From assembly GCA_036985715.1 (NCBI GenBank), contig BTQE01000101.1, positions 1 to 12,256 on the forward strand: a stretch of DNA of 12,256 nucleotides, given 5' to 3'. This document shows positions 7,135 to 12,256 of the stretch, piece after piece. The position numbers and the translations under genes were made by a program. The notes under the pieces were generated by a model. It did no database searches, was not told where the DNA came from, and saw nothing but the letters and a program-made list of their open reading frames with translations. Position 1 is the stretch's first letter. Each line of letters starts with the position of its first letter. The DNA comes from SMXL01 sp036985715. GTDB taxonomy: Bacteria > Bacteroidota > Rhodothermia > Rhodothermales > UBA10348.

Positions 7135-7548
7135 CTATCTATACTTCTCATAGGCTTCTCGAAACTTTGGACGCACTACACTCGACCATTCTTCCACATC
7201 GTCAGATGCATTGTCATAATAAAATGCTTCTAAATCCTCTCCGGTGAAGTAGTCCTTTAACTTGAAACTACCTAATTCGTCAGGCGACTCACCGCCTATT
7301 ACAACGCCGTGCGTGTAGACACACGTATCCGTTTTTGGGCTGTAAAATATCTCGTAAAAATAAGGAGTCATTGTCTGGTAACTCCCCACCAGCTTCTCAA
7401 TAGCACCCACTCTGTTGTTTGCGCACCGCTCTTGTTTTTCGAACAAGGACTCTTCACTACCACTTGCGGAATAATTGAGATAAAGCCCTCCGACTATTAG
7501 AAGTAGAATTACGATAGTTGCTGATTTATACAGATGTCCTACTGCCAT
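7135..7548 (-). CDS. Membrane-anchored hypothetical protein
   Basis: A 137-residue protein. A hydrophobic helix at about 10-27 follows a basic N-terminus and is followed by a soluble, acidic domain of about 105 residues. This fits a type II membrane anchor or a signal peptide cleaved near SASGS. Two cysteines (in ERCANN and DTCVY) could form a disulphide outside the cytoplasm. I recognise no family. Its ATG overlaps the stop of the upstream coiled-coil gene by ten bases, with no ribosome site of its own, so translation is probably coupled. It ends in TAG. It lies downstream of the restriction endonuclease on the same strand but behind a separate promoter. Confidence 0.7.
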   Translation of the reverse strand: MAVGHLYKSATIVILLLIVGGLYLNYSASGSEESLFEKQERCANNRVGAIEKLVGSYQTMTPYFYEIFYSPKTDTCVYTHGVVIGGESPDELGSFKLKDYFTGEDLEAFYYDNASDDVEEWSSVVRPKFREAYEKYR

Positions 7549-7829
7549 AATTCAAGATTTAAAATTCTGCTCTCGAGCCAGCTTATATCGTCTTCGTTAT
7601 TTGACGCTGTCCTCTCAAGCGATGACACCCGTTCCTCTATATCATCTACAGCGCCCCCAACGGCGAATTCGAGACGAGACACATCGCTCTCAAGCGAAGA
7701 GACGACATTTGCATATTCTAATTCGTCAACACCCACATTCGGGTCTACACTCTTGATTGATTGTGTAACCGCGATAATTGAAAGACCCAGTGCAAGGGTG
7801 GATATGATTATTGGGAGGCTGTTTTTCAT
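7539..7829 (-). CDS. Membrane-anchored coiled-coil hypothetical protein
   Basis: A 96-residue protein starting MKNSLPIIIS. A single membrane helix at about 5-22 is followed by a heptad-like region rich in Leu, Glu and Asp (about 35-92: ESDVSRLE, DIEERVSSLE and so on). That is a predicted coiled coil on the outer side if the N-terminus is inside. This layout recalls small phage and plasmid membrane proteins of the spanin or holin-accessory type, but I see no diagnostic motif and do not assign one. The ATG at 7829 is chosen over an in-frame TTG at 7865 because the TTG is the -35 box of the upstream promoter repeat. It is coupled to the next gene by a ten-base overlap and ends in TAG. Confidence 0.7.
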   Translation of the reverse strand: MKNSLPIIISTLALGLSIIAVTQSIKSVDPNVGVDELEYANVVSSLESDVSRLEFAVGGAVDDIEERVSSLERTASNNEDDISWLESRILNLELWQ

Positions 7830-7835
7830 ACAAAT

Positions 7836-7865
7836 CCAGTCTACTCCCCCACCCCTGACTGTCAA
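7836..7865 (-). promoter_or_regulatory. 30-bp repeat copy A: promoter of the small membrane-gene pair
   Basis: On the minus strand a perfect TTGACA (7865-7860), 16 bases, TAGACT (7843-7838), then eight bases to the ATG at 7829. The transcript would start about two bases before the ATG and so be essentially leaderless. A G-rich run (GGGGGAG) in the spacer is 14 bases from the ATG, too far to be a normal ribosome site. Confidence 0.7.
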
Positions 7866-7905
7866 ACTTAATTATCTACAGCGAAAATCGAACTCTGCAC
7901 AATGT

Positions 7906-8715
7906 TTAAGAGGAATCAGAAAGAGCGATAGTTGTACACTCTTCGTATAGCCCTTTGATTGCGTCCTGACGAACACGAAACTTTGTCCCGTGATTGTGTC
8001 CGGTGCTAGCGTCATAATCGATAAGTATTTTACCCGTCTCGATTGCAGTCATGAATTGATCTAAGGCGAAGCGCTGCAGAATGTGTAGCGTCCGGTAATG
8101 GAACTGTTCTCGCCCGTCGATTCTTCGCCGATTGGCCTCTACCATGAAAGTGTTGAGCAGTTTGACGCCCGCTTTGTGGTGGAGATCGTCGAATCCCCAA
8201 TACGGCATTGGATTAAGTGGACCGAGGCCGACGGACTCTTTCACACCGGCTAGCCAATCCTCGCGGCCCTTGTGAACGCGACTAGCATCAAAGTGGGTCT
8301 CGACGCGGCGGTCATGTCGATTGACCTTGATAGTGAAGCCGGTTGGGGTGAATTTGCCTGCAGTGATTGTTTGCCGAAAGCTCTTTTCAGATTGGGGATA
8401 TTTCCTGCCTGCTTCTTTATGAGGCCAGCCGTAATTAGGCAGAAGAAGCGAAGGGACAATTCTCGCTGCTCGCGGGGAGGGCTCCATGTGCATAAGGGTG
8501 ATAAGCGAGCTGGTGTCTGTCCGCTGAGCCTTTAGTTCCCATTCGGCAGCGTTGGGTATCGGCAGGTTGTTTTCGGGTATTCCGAGTAGGTCCTCAAGAG
8601 TATTACCAACTGAGCCGTCGTTGCCGGGCCGCCGGGAATCAACCCAACCAAGTTGGGCAACCTGTCTAATTTTCTCCGTGAGCTCCTCTTTTGAGATCAG
8701 TCCGGGGGGGATCAT
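7906..8715 (-). CDS. Type II restriction endonuclease, MvaI/BcnI-like family
   Basis: A 269-residue protein. GNTLEDLLGIPENNLPIP (37-54) followed by EWELKAQR (58-65), and IDYDASTGHNHGTKFRVR near the C-terminus, match the MvaI/BcnI restriction endonuclease domain as I remember it. Asp42 and the ExK pair Glu60/Lys62 are the probable PD-(D/E)xK metal and catalytic residues. MvaI and BcnI cut CCWGG and CCSGG as monomers that nick each strand. The target of this enzyme cannot be read from the sequence. The ATG overlaps the methyltransferase stop as ATGA, and a GGAGGAG ribosome site lies inside the end of that gene. The nuclease is therefore translated after the protective methyltransferase from one message. 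Length and motifs look complete. Confidence 0.85.
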   Translation of the reverse strand: MIPPGLISKEELTEKIRQVAQLGWVDSRRPGNDGSVGNTLEDLLGIPENNLPIPNAAEWELKAQRTDTSSLITLMHMEPSPRAARIVPSLLLPNYGWPHKEAGRKYPQSEKSFRQTITAGKFTPTGFTIKVNRHDRRVETHFDASRVHKGREDWLAGVKESVGLGPLNPMPYWGFDDLHHKAGVKLLNTFMVEANRRRIDGREQFHYRTLHILQRFALDQFMTAIETGKILIDYDASTGHNHGTKFRVRQDAIKGLYEECTTIALSDSS

Positions 8716-9551
8716 AATTGAGAACTCTCCTCCATAAACAAGTCTCCTGTTTCAAATTGGTGCTCTTTCTTTGCCTTAGTTTTCCGATGGTTTCGCTTGA
8801 GGGCATCTTGTGCACGAGCCCACTTCTCAGGATCAGCGAGCCGCTCTCGGGCAACCGAGCAGTAATGCGGTGAAATATCGATCCCGATGTAATCACGTCC
8901 AAGGTTTATAGCGGCGAGTGCCGTGGTTCCGGAACCAACGAATGGATCGAGGACGAGGTCGGCTGTTGTTGACGAGATGCACCGCTCTGCGAATTCAACT
9001 GGGTACGGAGCTGGGTGCGCGTTATTAGATTCTTGCCCGATTTCCCAGACATCCGCGTGTGAGTTCGCGCCTTTCGCAAGCCTAAACTTTGGATTGGCAA
9101 TCAGATAAATAACTTCATATGTGGGCAAGAAGTAGCCGGGATTGAAATTGATGCCCCCATTCCGCCGCCAGATAATAATTTGACGAACGGGAAACCCCTC
9201 TAGAATATCGCTACGATCTTGAATCAGACCGCGCTGAACACGCCACTTGTGGTTATAAAAGATGGCGCCGTCGGGCGTTAAAAGGCGCATCATTTCTGTT
9301 AAGCATGCCCGTTGCCACGCGACGTATTCATCATGGGGCATGCTGTCGTTATGATGGCTGTACCCGTCGAGAAGAGCAGCGTTTGACCACTTTCCTCCCC
9401 GCCCATCTTTCATCCCATTACCCGATGAGTTTTTGAGGTTGTACGGCGGCGAAGTCACAAAGAGGGGTATAGAAGCGTCAGGAAGCTTCTTCAATACTTC
9501 GACGGTGTCCCCCTGAATTATTTTGTTTCTGTAGGCTCGCAGAGAATCCAT
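8712..9551 (-). CDS. Type II DNA methyltransferase (SPPY, beta-class), partner of the MvaI/BcnI-like enzyme
   Basis: A 279-residue S-adenosylmethionine-dependent DNA methyltransferase. Catalytic TSPPYN at 33-38 precedes the target-recognition region. HPAPYPVEF at 179-187 and SAM-binding DPFVGSGTT at 202-210 follow, so the order is that of the beta class. The SPPY form is typical of cytosine-N4 enzymes, which are the usual partners of MvaI/BcnI-type nucleases, though some adenine enzymes share it. The start is ATG at 9551: the conserved region begins there and a TACGAT box ends eight bases upstream. The longer open frame to 9749 crosses a strong terminator and is not coding. There is almost no ribosome site, so a leaderless message is likely. 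It is coupled by ATGA to the endonuclease gene. Confidence 0.9.
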   Translation of the reverse strand: MDSLRAYRNKIIQGDTVEVLKKLPDASIPLFVTSPPYNLKNSSGNGMKDGRGGKWSNAALLDGYSHHNDSMPHDEYVAWQRACLTEMMRLLTPDGAIFYNHKWRVQRGLIQDRSDILEGFPVRQIIIWRRNGGINFNPGYFLPTYEVIYLIANPKFRLAKGANSHADVWEIGQESNNAHPAPYPVEFAERCISSTTADLVLDPFVGSGTTALAAINLGRDYIGIDISPHYCSVARERLADPEKWARAQDALKRNHRKTKAKKEHQFETGDLFMEESSQL

Positions 9552-9559
9552 ACTAGTCC

Positions 9560-9588
9560 ATCGTACAATGTTGGGCGGTTCGTTGCAA
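9560..9588 (-). promoter_or_regulatory. Candidate promoter of the R-M operon, near-leaderless
   Basis: On the minus strand TTGCAA (9588-9583), 17 bases, TACGAT (9565-9560), then exactly eight bases to the ATG. The distance to the start codon equals that of the two membrane-gene promoters. Confidence 0.5.
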
Positions 9589-9608
9589 TCTGTAAGTGCC
9601 TGTGAGAT

Positions 9609-9621
9609 ACTGCATTGCAGT
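9609..9621. promoter_or_regulatory. Palindrome upstream of the R-M promoter
   Basis: ACTGCATTGCAGT has perfect 6-base arms around one base. It lies about 20 bases upstream of the putative -35 box, a position used by activators. No controller gene is seen beside the R-M genes. Confidence 0.35.
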
Positions 9622-9643
9622 TCTTTTGAGATTAATTTTGAAC

Positions 9644-9674
9644 AAAAAAAGGCAGGCCCCTTTGGGAGCCCGCC
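9644..9674 (-). terminator. Rho-independent terminator upstream of the R-M operon
   Basis: Arms at 9651-9660 (GGCAGGCCCC) and 9664-9674 (GGGAGCCCGCC), loop TTT. On the minus strand they are followed by seven T residues (9650-9644). It stops minus-strand transcripts coming from the partition region and shows that the R-M promoter lies to its left. Confidence 0.75.
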
Positions 9675-9780
9675 GAAGAAAGCAAACGTAAAAAGCCCTC
9701 GGGCCGAATGTGTTCGCTGTCTAGTACGTCCGATTATCCGCCGTTGCAAGTGGATCGGTTGTACGAGCTCTTGTTCAAAT

Positions 9781-9815
9781 AATAAGCCCCCGAGTTAATT
9801 CTCGGTGGGCTTATT
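9781..9815. terminator. Bidirectional hairpin terminator
   Basis: AATAAGCCCCCGAG (9781-9794) pairs with CTCGGTGGGCTTATT (9801-9815) apart from one bulge, with a 6-base loop and AT-rich flanks on both sides. It may end the ParA/RHH transcript on the minus strand. Confidence 0.65.
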
Positions 9816-9902
9816 TAGTTTCCAAATGTAAGCATTCTATTTCAATGTCGTATTTCGTTCTTTTACTGTATTTAATGTATTTATACTAATTGGCCGTGGT
9901 CT

Positions 9903-9935
9903 TTTCGTACTAGAGAGCATAGTCCTTTCGTACTA
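9903..9935 (+). repeat. 10-bp direct repeat, 23 bp apart
   Basis: TTTCGTACTA occurs at 9903-9912 and 9926-9935, a spacing of about two helical turns, as in iterons. Only two copies are present. Confidence 0.5.
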
Positions 9936-9992
9936 ACTACTCTCCCCTACTTCGACCATCTGCAGATATCACGTCGTCGTAAATCCCTTGCA

Positions 9993-10017
9993 GGTCTGAT
10001 TCTTTCAGACCCTTTTT
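9993..10017 (+). terminator. Plus-strand terminator without an upstream gene
   Basis: GGTCTGA and TCAGACC form a perfect 7-bp stem with loop TTCTT, followed by CTTTTT. No T-run exists on the minus side. A plus-strand terminator with no plus-strand gene for more than 3 kb upstream points to a short non-coding transcript. Confidence 0.65.
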
Positions 10018-10070
10018 GAACGCTAACGTTCGTCGCTTCTCTCCGACCGCCTTTTTCCCACCCCATCATA

Positions 10071-10092
10071 TACGTAAAAACGTAAATACGTC
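10071..10092. repeat. TACGTAAA-type boxes downstream of the partition genes
   Basis: TACGTAAA (10071), ACGTAAA (10080) and TAAATACG (10083-10090) overlap in 20 bases right after the RHH gene. They match the boxes upstream of ParA. Confidence 0.5.
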
Positions 10093-10316
10093 TATACGCT
10101 TTTGGCGTCTAGAAATTGCTCTAGAGCCTCACTGACGACGTCCGTGATCTTCATATCCTCCTCGACAGTATAAAGGCGAAGCCGTTTGAAGAGAGAGGCT
10201 GACAGGAAAAGATTGATTCGCCTTCTCCCTTCCCTGCCTGCGGCTTCGCTCACCCTTTTCGAGTTTGGATGTTTCGTCGTTTTGGCGTCGTCTTTTGAAA
10301 ACTCAAACTTCGGCAT
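10092..10316 (-). CDS. Ribbon-helix-helix DNA-binding protein, ParG-like partition partner
   Basis: A 74-residue basic protein. A flexible, polar N-terminus (about 1-30) is followed by RRRINLFLSASLFKRLRLY (about 31-49, the beta strand and first helix of a ribbon-helix-helix fold) and the helix TDVVSEALEQFLDA. Size, fold and place after a ParF-type ATPase are those of ParG, the centromere-binding and autorepressor component of type Ib partition cassettes. In such proteins the N-terminal tail stimulates the ATPase; I infer the same here. It overlaps the ParA gene by 14 bases, with AAGGA eight bases before the ATG. It ends in TAG and is followed at once by TACGTA-type boxes that it probably binds. 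Confidence 0.8.
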   Translation of the reverse strand: MPKFEFSKDDAKTTKHPNSKRVSEAAGREGRRRINLFLSASLFKRLRLYTVEEDMKITDVVSEALEQFLDAKSV

Positions 10317-10944
10317 CGATCAGTTCCTTTATCTCGTTTGCAATGGCTTTGATTTCTGCGGCCGCCTTCCCTTTCGGTTGGTAGTCAATTACTGAATATC
10401 CAGCCGAGAGTGCTTCGGCATAGGCGATCCTTATTGAGGTTCTGTTTTCCAGAACCGGTATATCGTACTGGCCGAGCGGAGTCTCCACTCCGGCCGCGAG
10501 GCGCGTTCCTATCCCCTGCTGGGATATGACGAATACCGGAGACGGCCTCCCTTTTCTAGCCGATCGCGCTCTTTCGATTACGTCCACCATGTCACTTATG
10601 GCCCAAATGTCTGCTAGTGACGGGCGGACAGGAATCAGGACTACGTCCGATCCCGCGAGCGCGTCCGCAATTACTTCGTCCAATGAAGCCGCTCCGTCTA
10701 TGAAGACGAAATCAAACAGTGATTTCAGGCGCTCCACGTCCATCTTCAGGTTCTTGGTCTCCCCCACCCATACAGGCGGATAATCTTCCGCCGCGTGGTC
10801 GGCCCAATTCCCTGCCGTTTGCTGTGGGTCGGTATCAATAATGATAACTGTGCCGTAGGTCTGGAAAGCCCTCGCCACATTCGTTACGATTGTGGTCTTC
10901 CCGCCCCCACCCTTTGGACTTAGGCACGCAATCACTGTAGCCAT
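10303..10944 (-). CDS. ParA/ParF-family partition ATPase
   Basis: A 213-residue Walker-type ATPase that would position and segregate the element. The deviant Walker A box KGGGGKTT is at 11-18, with signature lysine Lys11 and Lys16. DTDPQQ is at 37-42 and the Walker B strand VFIDG at 80-84. The short length, without an N-terminal helix-turn-helix, places it in the ParF (type Ib) group, in keeping with the RHH partner downstream. The ATG at 10944 has no ribosome site. TTGCAA and TATACG boxes sit immediately upstream (TATACG nine bases from the ATG), so the message may be leaderless. The promoter overlaps the TACGTA-type boxes, which suggests autorepression by the RHH protein. Confidence 0.92.
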   Translation of the reverse strand: MATVIACLSPKGGGGKTTIVTNVARAFQTYGTVIIIDTDPQQTAGNWADHAAEDYPPVWVGETKNLKMDVERLKSLFDFVFIDGAASLDEVIADALAGSDVVLIPVRPSLADIWAISDMVDVIERARSARKGRPSPVFVISQQGIGTRLAAGVETPLGQYDIPVLENRTSIRIAYAEALSAGYSVIDYQPKGKAAAEIKAIANEIKELIDAEV

Positions 10945-10948
10945 GACT

Positions 10949-10992
10949 ATTTACGTATATGAGTAAATACGATTTTTGCAAAATACGTATTT
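10949..10992. promoter_or_regulatory. Operator/centromere-like boxes upstream of ParA
   Basis: ATTTACGTAT (10949-10958), AGTAAATACG (10962-10971) and the perfect palindrome AAATACGTATTT (10981-10992) are variants of one motif. They overlap the probable ParA promoter. In ParF/ParG systems the centromere lies in this position. A related AGTAAATAC lies at 11205-11213 before the next gene. Confidence 0.6.
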
Positions 10993-11018
10993 GCCCACCC
11001 CTTATCAACAGTTGTGCT

Positions 11019-11048
11019 TTGACAAGTTGATTATGACTCTGATACACT
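11019..11048 (+). promoter_or_regulatory. Candidate promoter for the MerR-like gene
   Basis: A perfect TTGACA at 11019-11024 is followed after 18 bases by TACACT at 11043-11048. The leader would be about 165 bases. A nearer GATAAT at 11166-11171 lacks a good -35 box. The leader contains CCACTTCCC twice, at 11079 and 11132. Confidence 0.4.
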
Positions 11049-11217
11049 TTATGGGTGTTATAAGAGGAATATCCTATACCACTTCCCGCAACTTCCGAAA
11101 TGCAGTTCCAAGCAACGGGGTTGCAGTACGGCCACTTCCCAAACTTTCCAGTTTTCTTTCCATGCGATAATGTGGAAGTCTCTACGGAAGTAGGGCGGGG
11201 GATTAGTAAATACATTT

Positions 11218-11862
11218 ATGTCCCAATTCATTCTAACGATTCAAGATATAGAGCAACAGACGGGTCTAACCCGAAAATACATTGACCGCTGTTATGCTCG
11301 TTTTGGCTCGTTGCTCATGCATTTTAGAAAGCCGTCACCAGACGGCAACAAGTATTTATACAGCGACAACGCTCTTGTAGTATTCCAGCAGGTTCGGAAT
11401 TTCAGAGATCAGGGGATGAAACTTCCAGAAATTAGAGACAATCTGACAAGAGAGCTGGGAAGTCGAGTTGAGGACATGGGAAGTAGTGGGGAAGTGGTAG
11501 AAAAAAAAGTGGGAAATCCACCTGCCGACAGTTCGTCTGTAGACATGACGGCTTTTATTTCAGCTCTTGAACGATCGTATGAGAAAGCTCTTGAGTCTGA
11601 ACACGGCAAGGTTCTATTACTAGAGGAAAGTGTTGAAATACGCAAAAAGAGGGAAGAGGAGCACATCAAAAAAATCGCTTACTTTAAAGTGGCGACGAAC
11701 AGCCGAGCAGACCTCCTCAGTCAATTAGAGAAGGTGACTGGCTTCGGAAGAAAGAAGAAACGGGAGGGAATACTGGAGCAACTCCGCAGGATTGATTTAG
11801 ACGCTCTCAATGCGCCTGTAAGCGACGCAACCATTGACGTAGGGAAATCGACAGACGAGTAA
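11218..11862 (+). CDS. MerR-like helix-turn-helix protein with coiled coil
   Basis: A 214-residue protein. Residues about 5-75 look like a MerR-type winged helix-turn-helix (TIQDIEQQTGLTRKYIDR, then a beta wing and SDNALVVFQQVRNFRDQGM). A polar linker spans about 80-108, and a charged helical region about 109-175 (SYEKALESEHGKVLLLEESV and on) is probably a coiled coil for dimerisation. The tail is basic, then acidic. No effector-binding domain is present. Proteins of this plan occur on plasmids and in DNA-anchoring roles, but I cannot assign a specific one. It is divergent from ParA and shares the intervening control region. The ATG has no close ribosome site; the nearest G-rich run is about 17 bases upstream. 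A partition, replication or regulatory role is inferred from position. Confidence 0.75.
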   Translation: MSQFILTIQDIEQQTGLTRKYIDRCYARFGSLLMHFRKPSPDGNKYLYSDNALVVFQQVRNFRDQGMKLPEIRDNLTRELGSRVEDMGSSGEVVEKKVGNPPADSSSVDMTAFISALERSYEKALESEHGKVLLLEESVEIRKKREEEHIKKIAYFKVATNSRADLLSQLEKVTGFGRKKKREGILEQLRRIDLDALNAPVSDATIDVGKSTDE

Positions 11863-11920
11863 TTGTACGACGTTCTGGAGCCGGATTTCAGCCTTATATG
11901 AGCAGAAAAGAGGGGAGAGG

Positions 11921-12256
11921 CTACGCTGAAACCAGCTTATCTACCAGTTTTTGCCGAGCAGTTTTGGCTATTACACGCACACCCGGAGGGAGCTCTGTAT
12001 ATATCTCCGTTCCGTATCCATTTTCTTCGGCAATTCGTGTGATTTCGACTTTATAATCAATCAAATCAGCGTTTTCCAACAAATCAGCAATGACGTCCAC
12101 ATTGATCAGCTTCTGTTCAGCAGGGGAGAGGGCAACGTATTTGCTGTCGAGCTGAACAGCTCGTGTTCTGACAGCGTGTTCTTTGTCCTCCTTTGCCTCG
12201 CTCTCATCCAAAATCTCGTTGATTTGCTGGATTCTACCAGACCTCTCTACAGAGGG
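11921..12256 (-). CDS. Hypothetical protein, N-terminus outside window
   Basis: An open minus-strand frame runs from a stop at 11921 to the right edge with no stop, giving 111 visible residues. The TTG at 12211 is only an internal codon: the frame continues upstream as RIQQINEIL without a start, so the true start is probably beyond 12256. The visible part is charged and mostly helical, with VDVIADLLENADLIDYKVEITRIAEE as two amphipathic segments (given here as VDVIADLLENADLIDY and KVEITRIAEE) and a final basic stretch. No family is recognised. It converges with the MerR-like gene; no clear terminator lies in the 58 bases between them. The frame is in phase with the open frame at the left edge, should the sequence be circular. 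Confidence 0.5.
   Translation of the reverse strand, partial: PSVERSGRIQQINEILDESEAKEDKEHAVRTRAVQLDSKYVALSPAEQKLINVDVIADLLENADLIDYKVEITRIAEENGYGTEIYTELPPGVRVIAKTARQKLVDKLVSA

Larger units (their letters stand above)
9882..10017 (+). ncRNA. Possible small structured transcript
   Basis: A TATACT box at 9882-9887 (weak TTCTTT -35 at 9858) would start transcription near 9894. A clean terminator lies at 9993-10017. In between, GAGAG...TAGT and ACTA.CTCTC can pair around the second TTTCGTACTA copy. No open frame fits. It could be an antisense or replication-control RNA. The evidence is only promoter-like and terminator-like sequence. Confidence 0.3.
9552..10091. other. 540-bp non-coding region between the R-M and partition operons
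   Basis: No credible gene on either strand. From left to right it holds the R-M promoter, a palindrome, a minus-strand terminator, a bidirectional terminator, an AT-rich stretch (9816-9890), a 10-bp direct repeat, a plus-strand terminator and TACGTA-type boxes. The density of such elements beside a partition cassette fits a replication-control or origin region, but no initiator gene is visible in the window. Confidence 0.5.

Noticed and set aside
9552..9749. N-terminal 66-residue extension of the SPPY methyltransferase
   Set aside because: It would run through a strong minus-strand terminator with seven T residues. Conservation begins at ATG 9551.
9755..9790. tRNA-like GTTCAAAT sequence
   Set aside because: No pairing T-arm, anticodon arm or acceptor stem could be built around it.
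1..12256. CRISPR array or insertion sequence
   Set aside because: No regularly spaced repeat series, and no transposase gene or terminal inverted repeats with target duplication were found.

Overview
The window is bacterial accessory DNA, probably part or all of a plasmid or an integrative element. It carries a ParF/ParG-type partition cassette, a tyrosine integrase, a lone primase-type zinc finger protein, three DNA methyltransferase genes of different kinds (one broken), a type II restriction endonuclease and several small unknown genes. There is no rRNA, tRNA, ribosomal or metabolic gene, and I recognise no replication initiator. Composition shifts from GC-rich at the left edge (the phosphoribosyltransferase-like gene) to AT-richer in the small membrane genes and the partition region, which suggests a mosaic. 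I cannot name the phylum. The standard code is used: TAA, TGA and TAG all end intact genes.

Layout. 1-2614, minus strand: a tightly overlapping operon of a Dam-like (D12-class) adenine methyltransferase, a ParB-like DNA-binding protein and a phosphoribosyltransferase-like protein that runs off the left edge. A promoter is visible upstream of it. 2960-3522, plus: a stand-alone CHC2-type zinc finger protein with its own terminator. 3596-4025, minus: a small hypothetical gene with promoter and terminator. 4197-5843, plus: a DNA methyltransferase fused to an Mrr-like nuclease domain, interrupted by an in-frame TAG at codon 47. 5843-5946: inverted repeats and a DnaA-box match. 5969-6943, plus: tyrosine recombinase. 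6940-7829, minus: three small membrane-anchored proteins. Two of them sit behind near-identical 30-bp promoter segments placed 8 nt from the start codon. 7906-9551, minus: a type II restriction-modification pair (SPPY-type methyltransferase, then an MvaI/BcnI-like endonuclease). 9552-10091: non-coding, with terminators, short repeats and a possible small transcript. 10092-10944, minus: RHH protein and ParA/ParF ATPase, flanked by TACGTA-type boxes. 11218-11862, plus: a MerR-like helix-turn-helix/coiled-coil protein. 11921 to the right edge, minus: an unknown partial gene.

How it fits together. The partition cassette and integrase would maintain and move the element. The complete R-M pair would act as a defence and addiction module. 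The methyltransferase-ParB-phosphoribosyltransferase operon is the most interesting unit: DNA modification, site-specific DNA loading and a PRTase-fold enzyme, made as one coupled transcript, fit an unstudied conflict or DNA-marking system. That role is inference from domains and gene order, not shown by the sequence.
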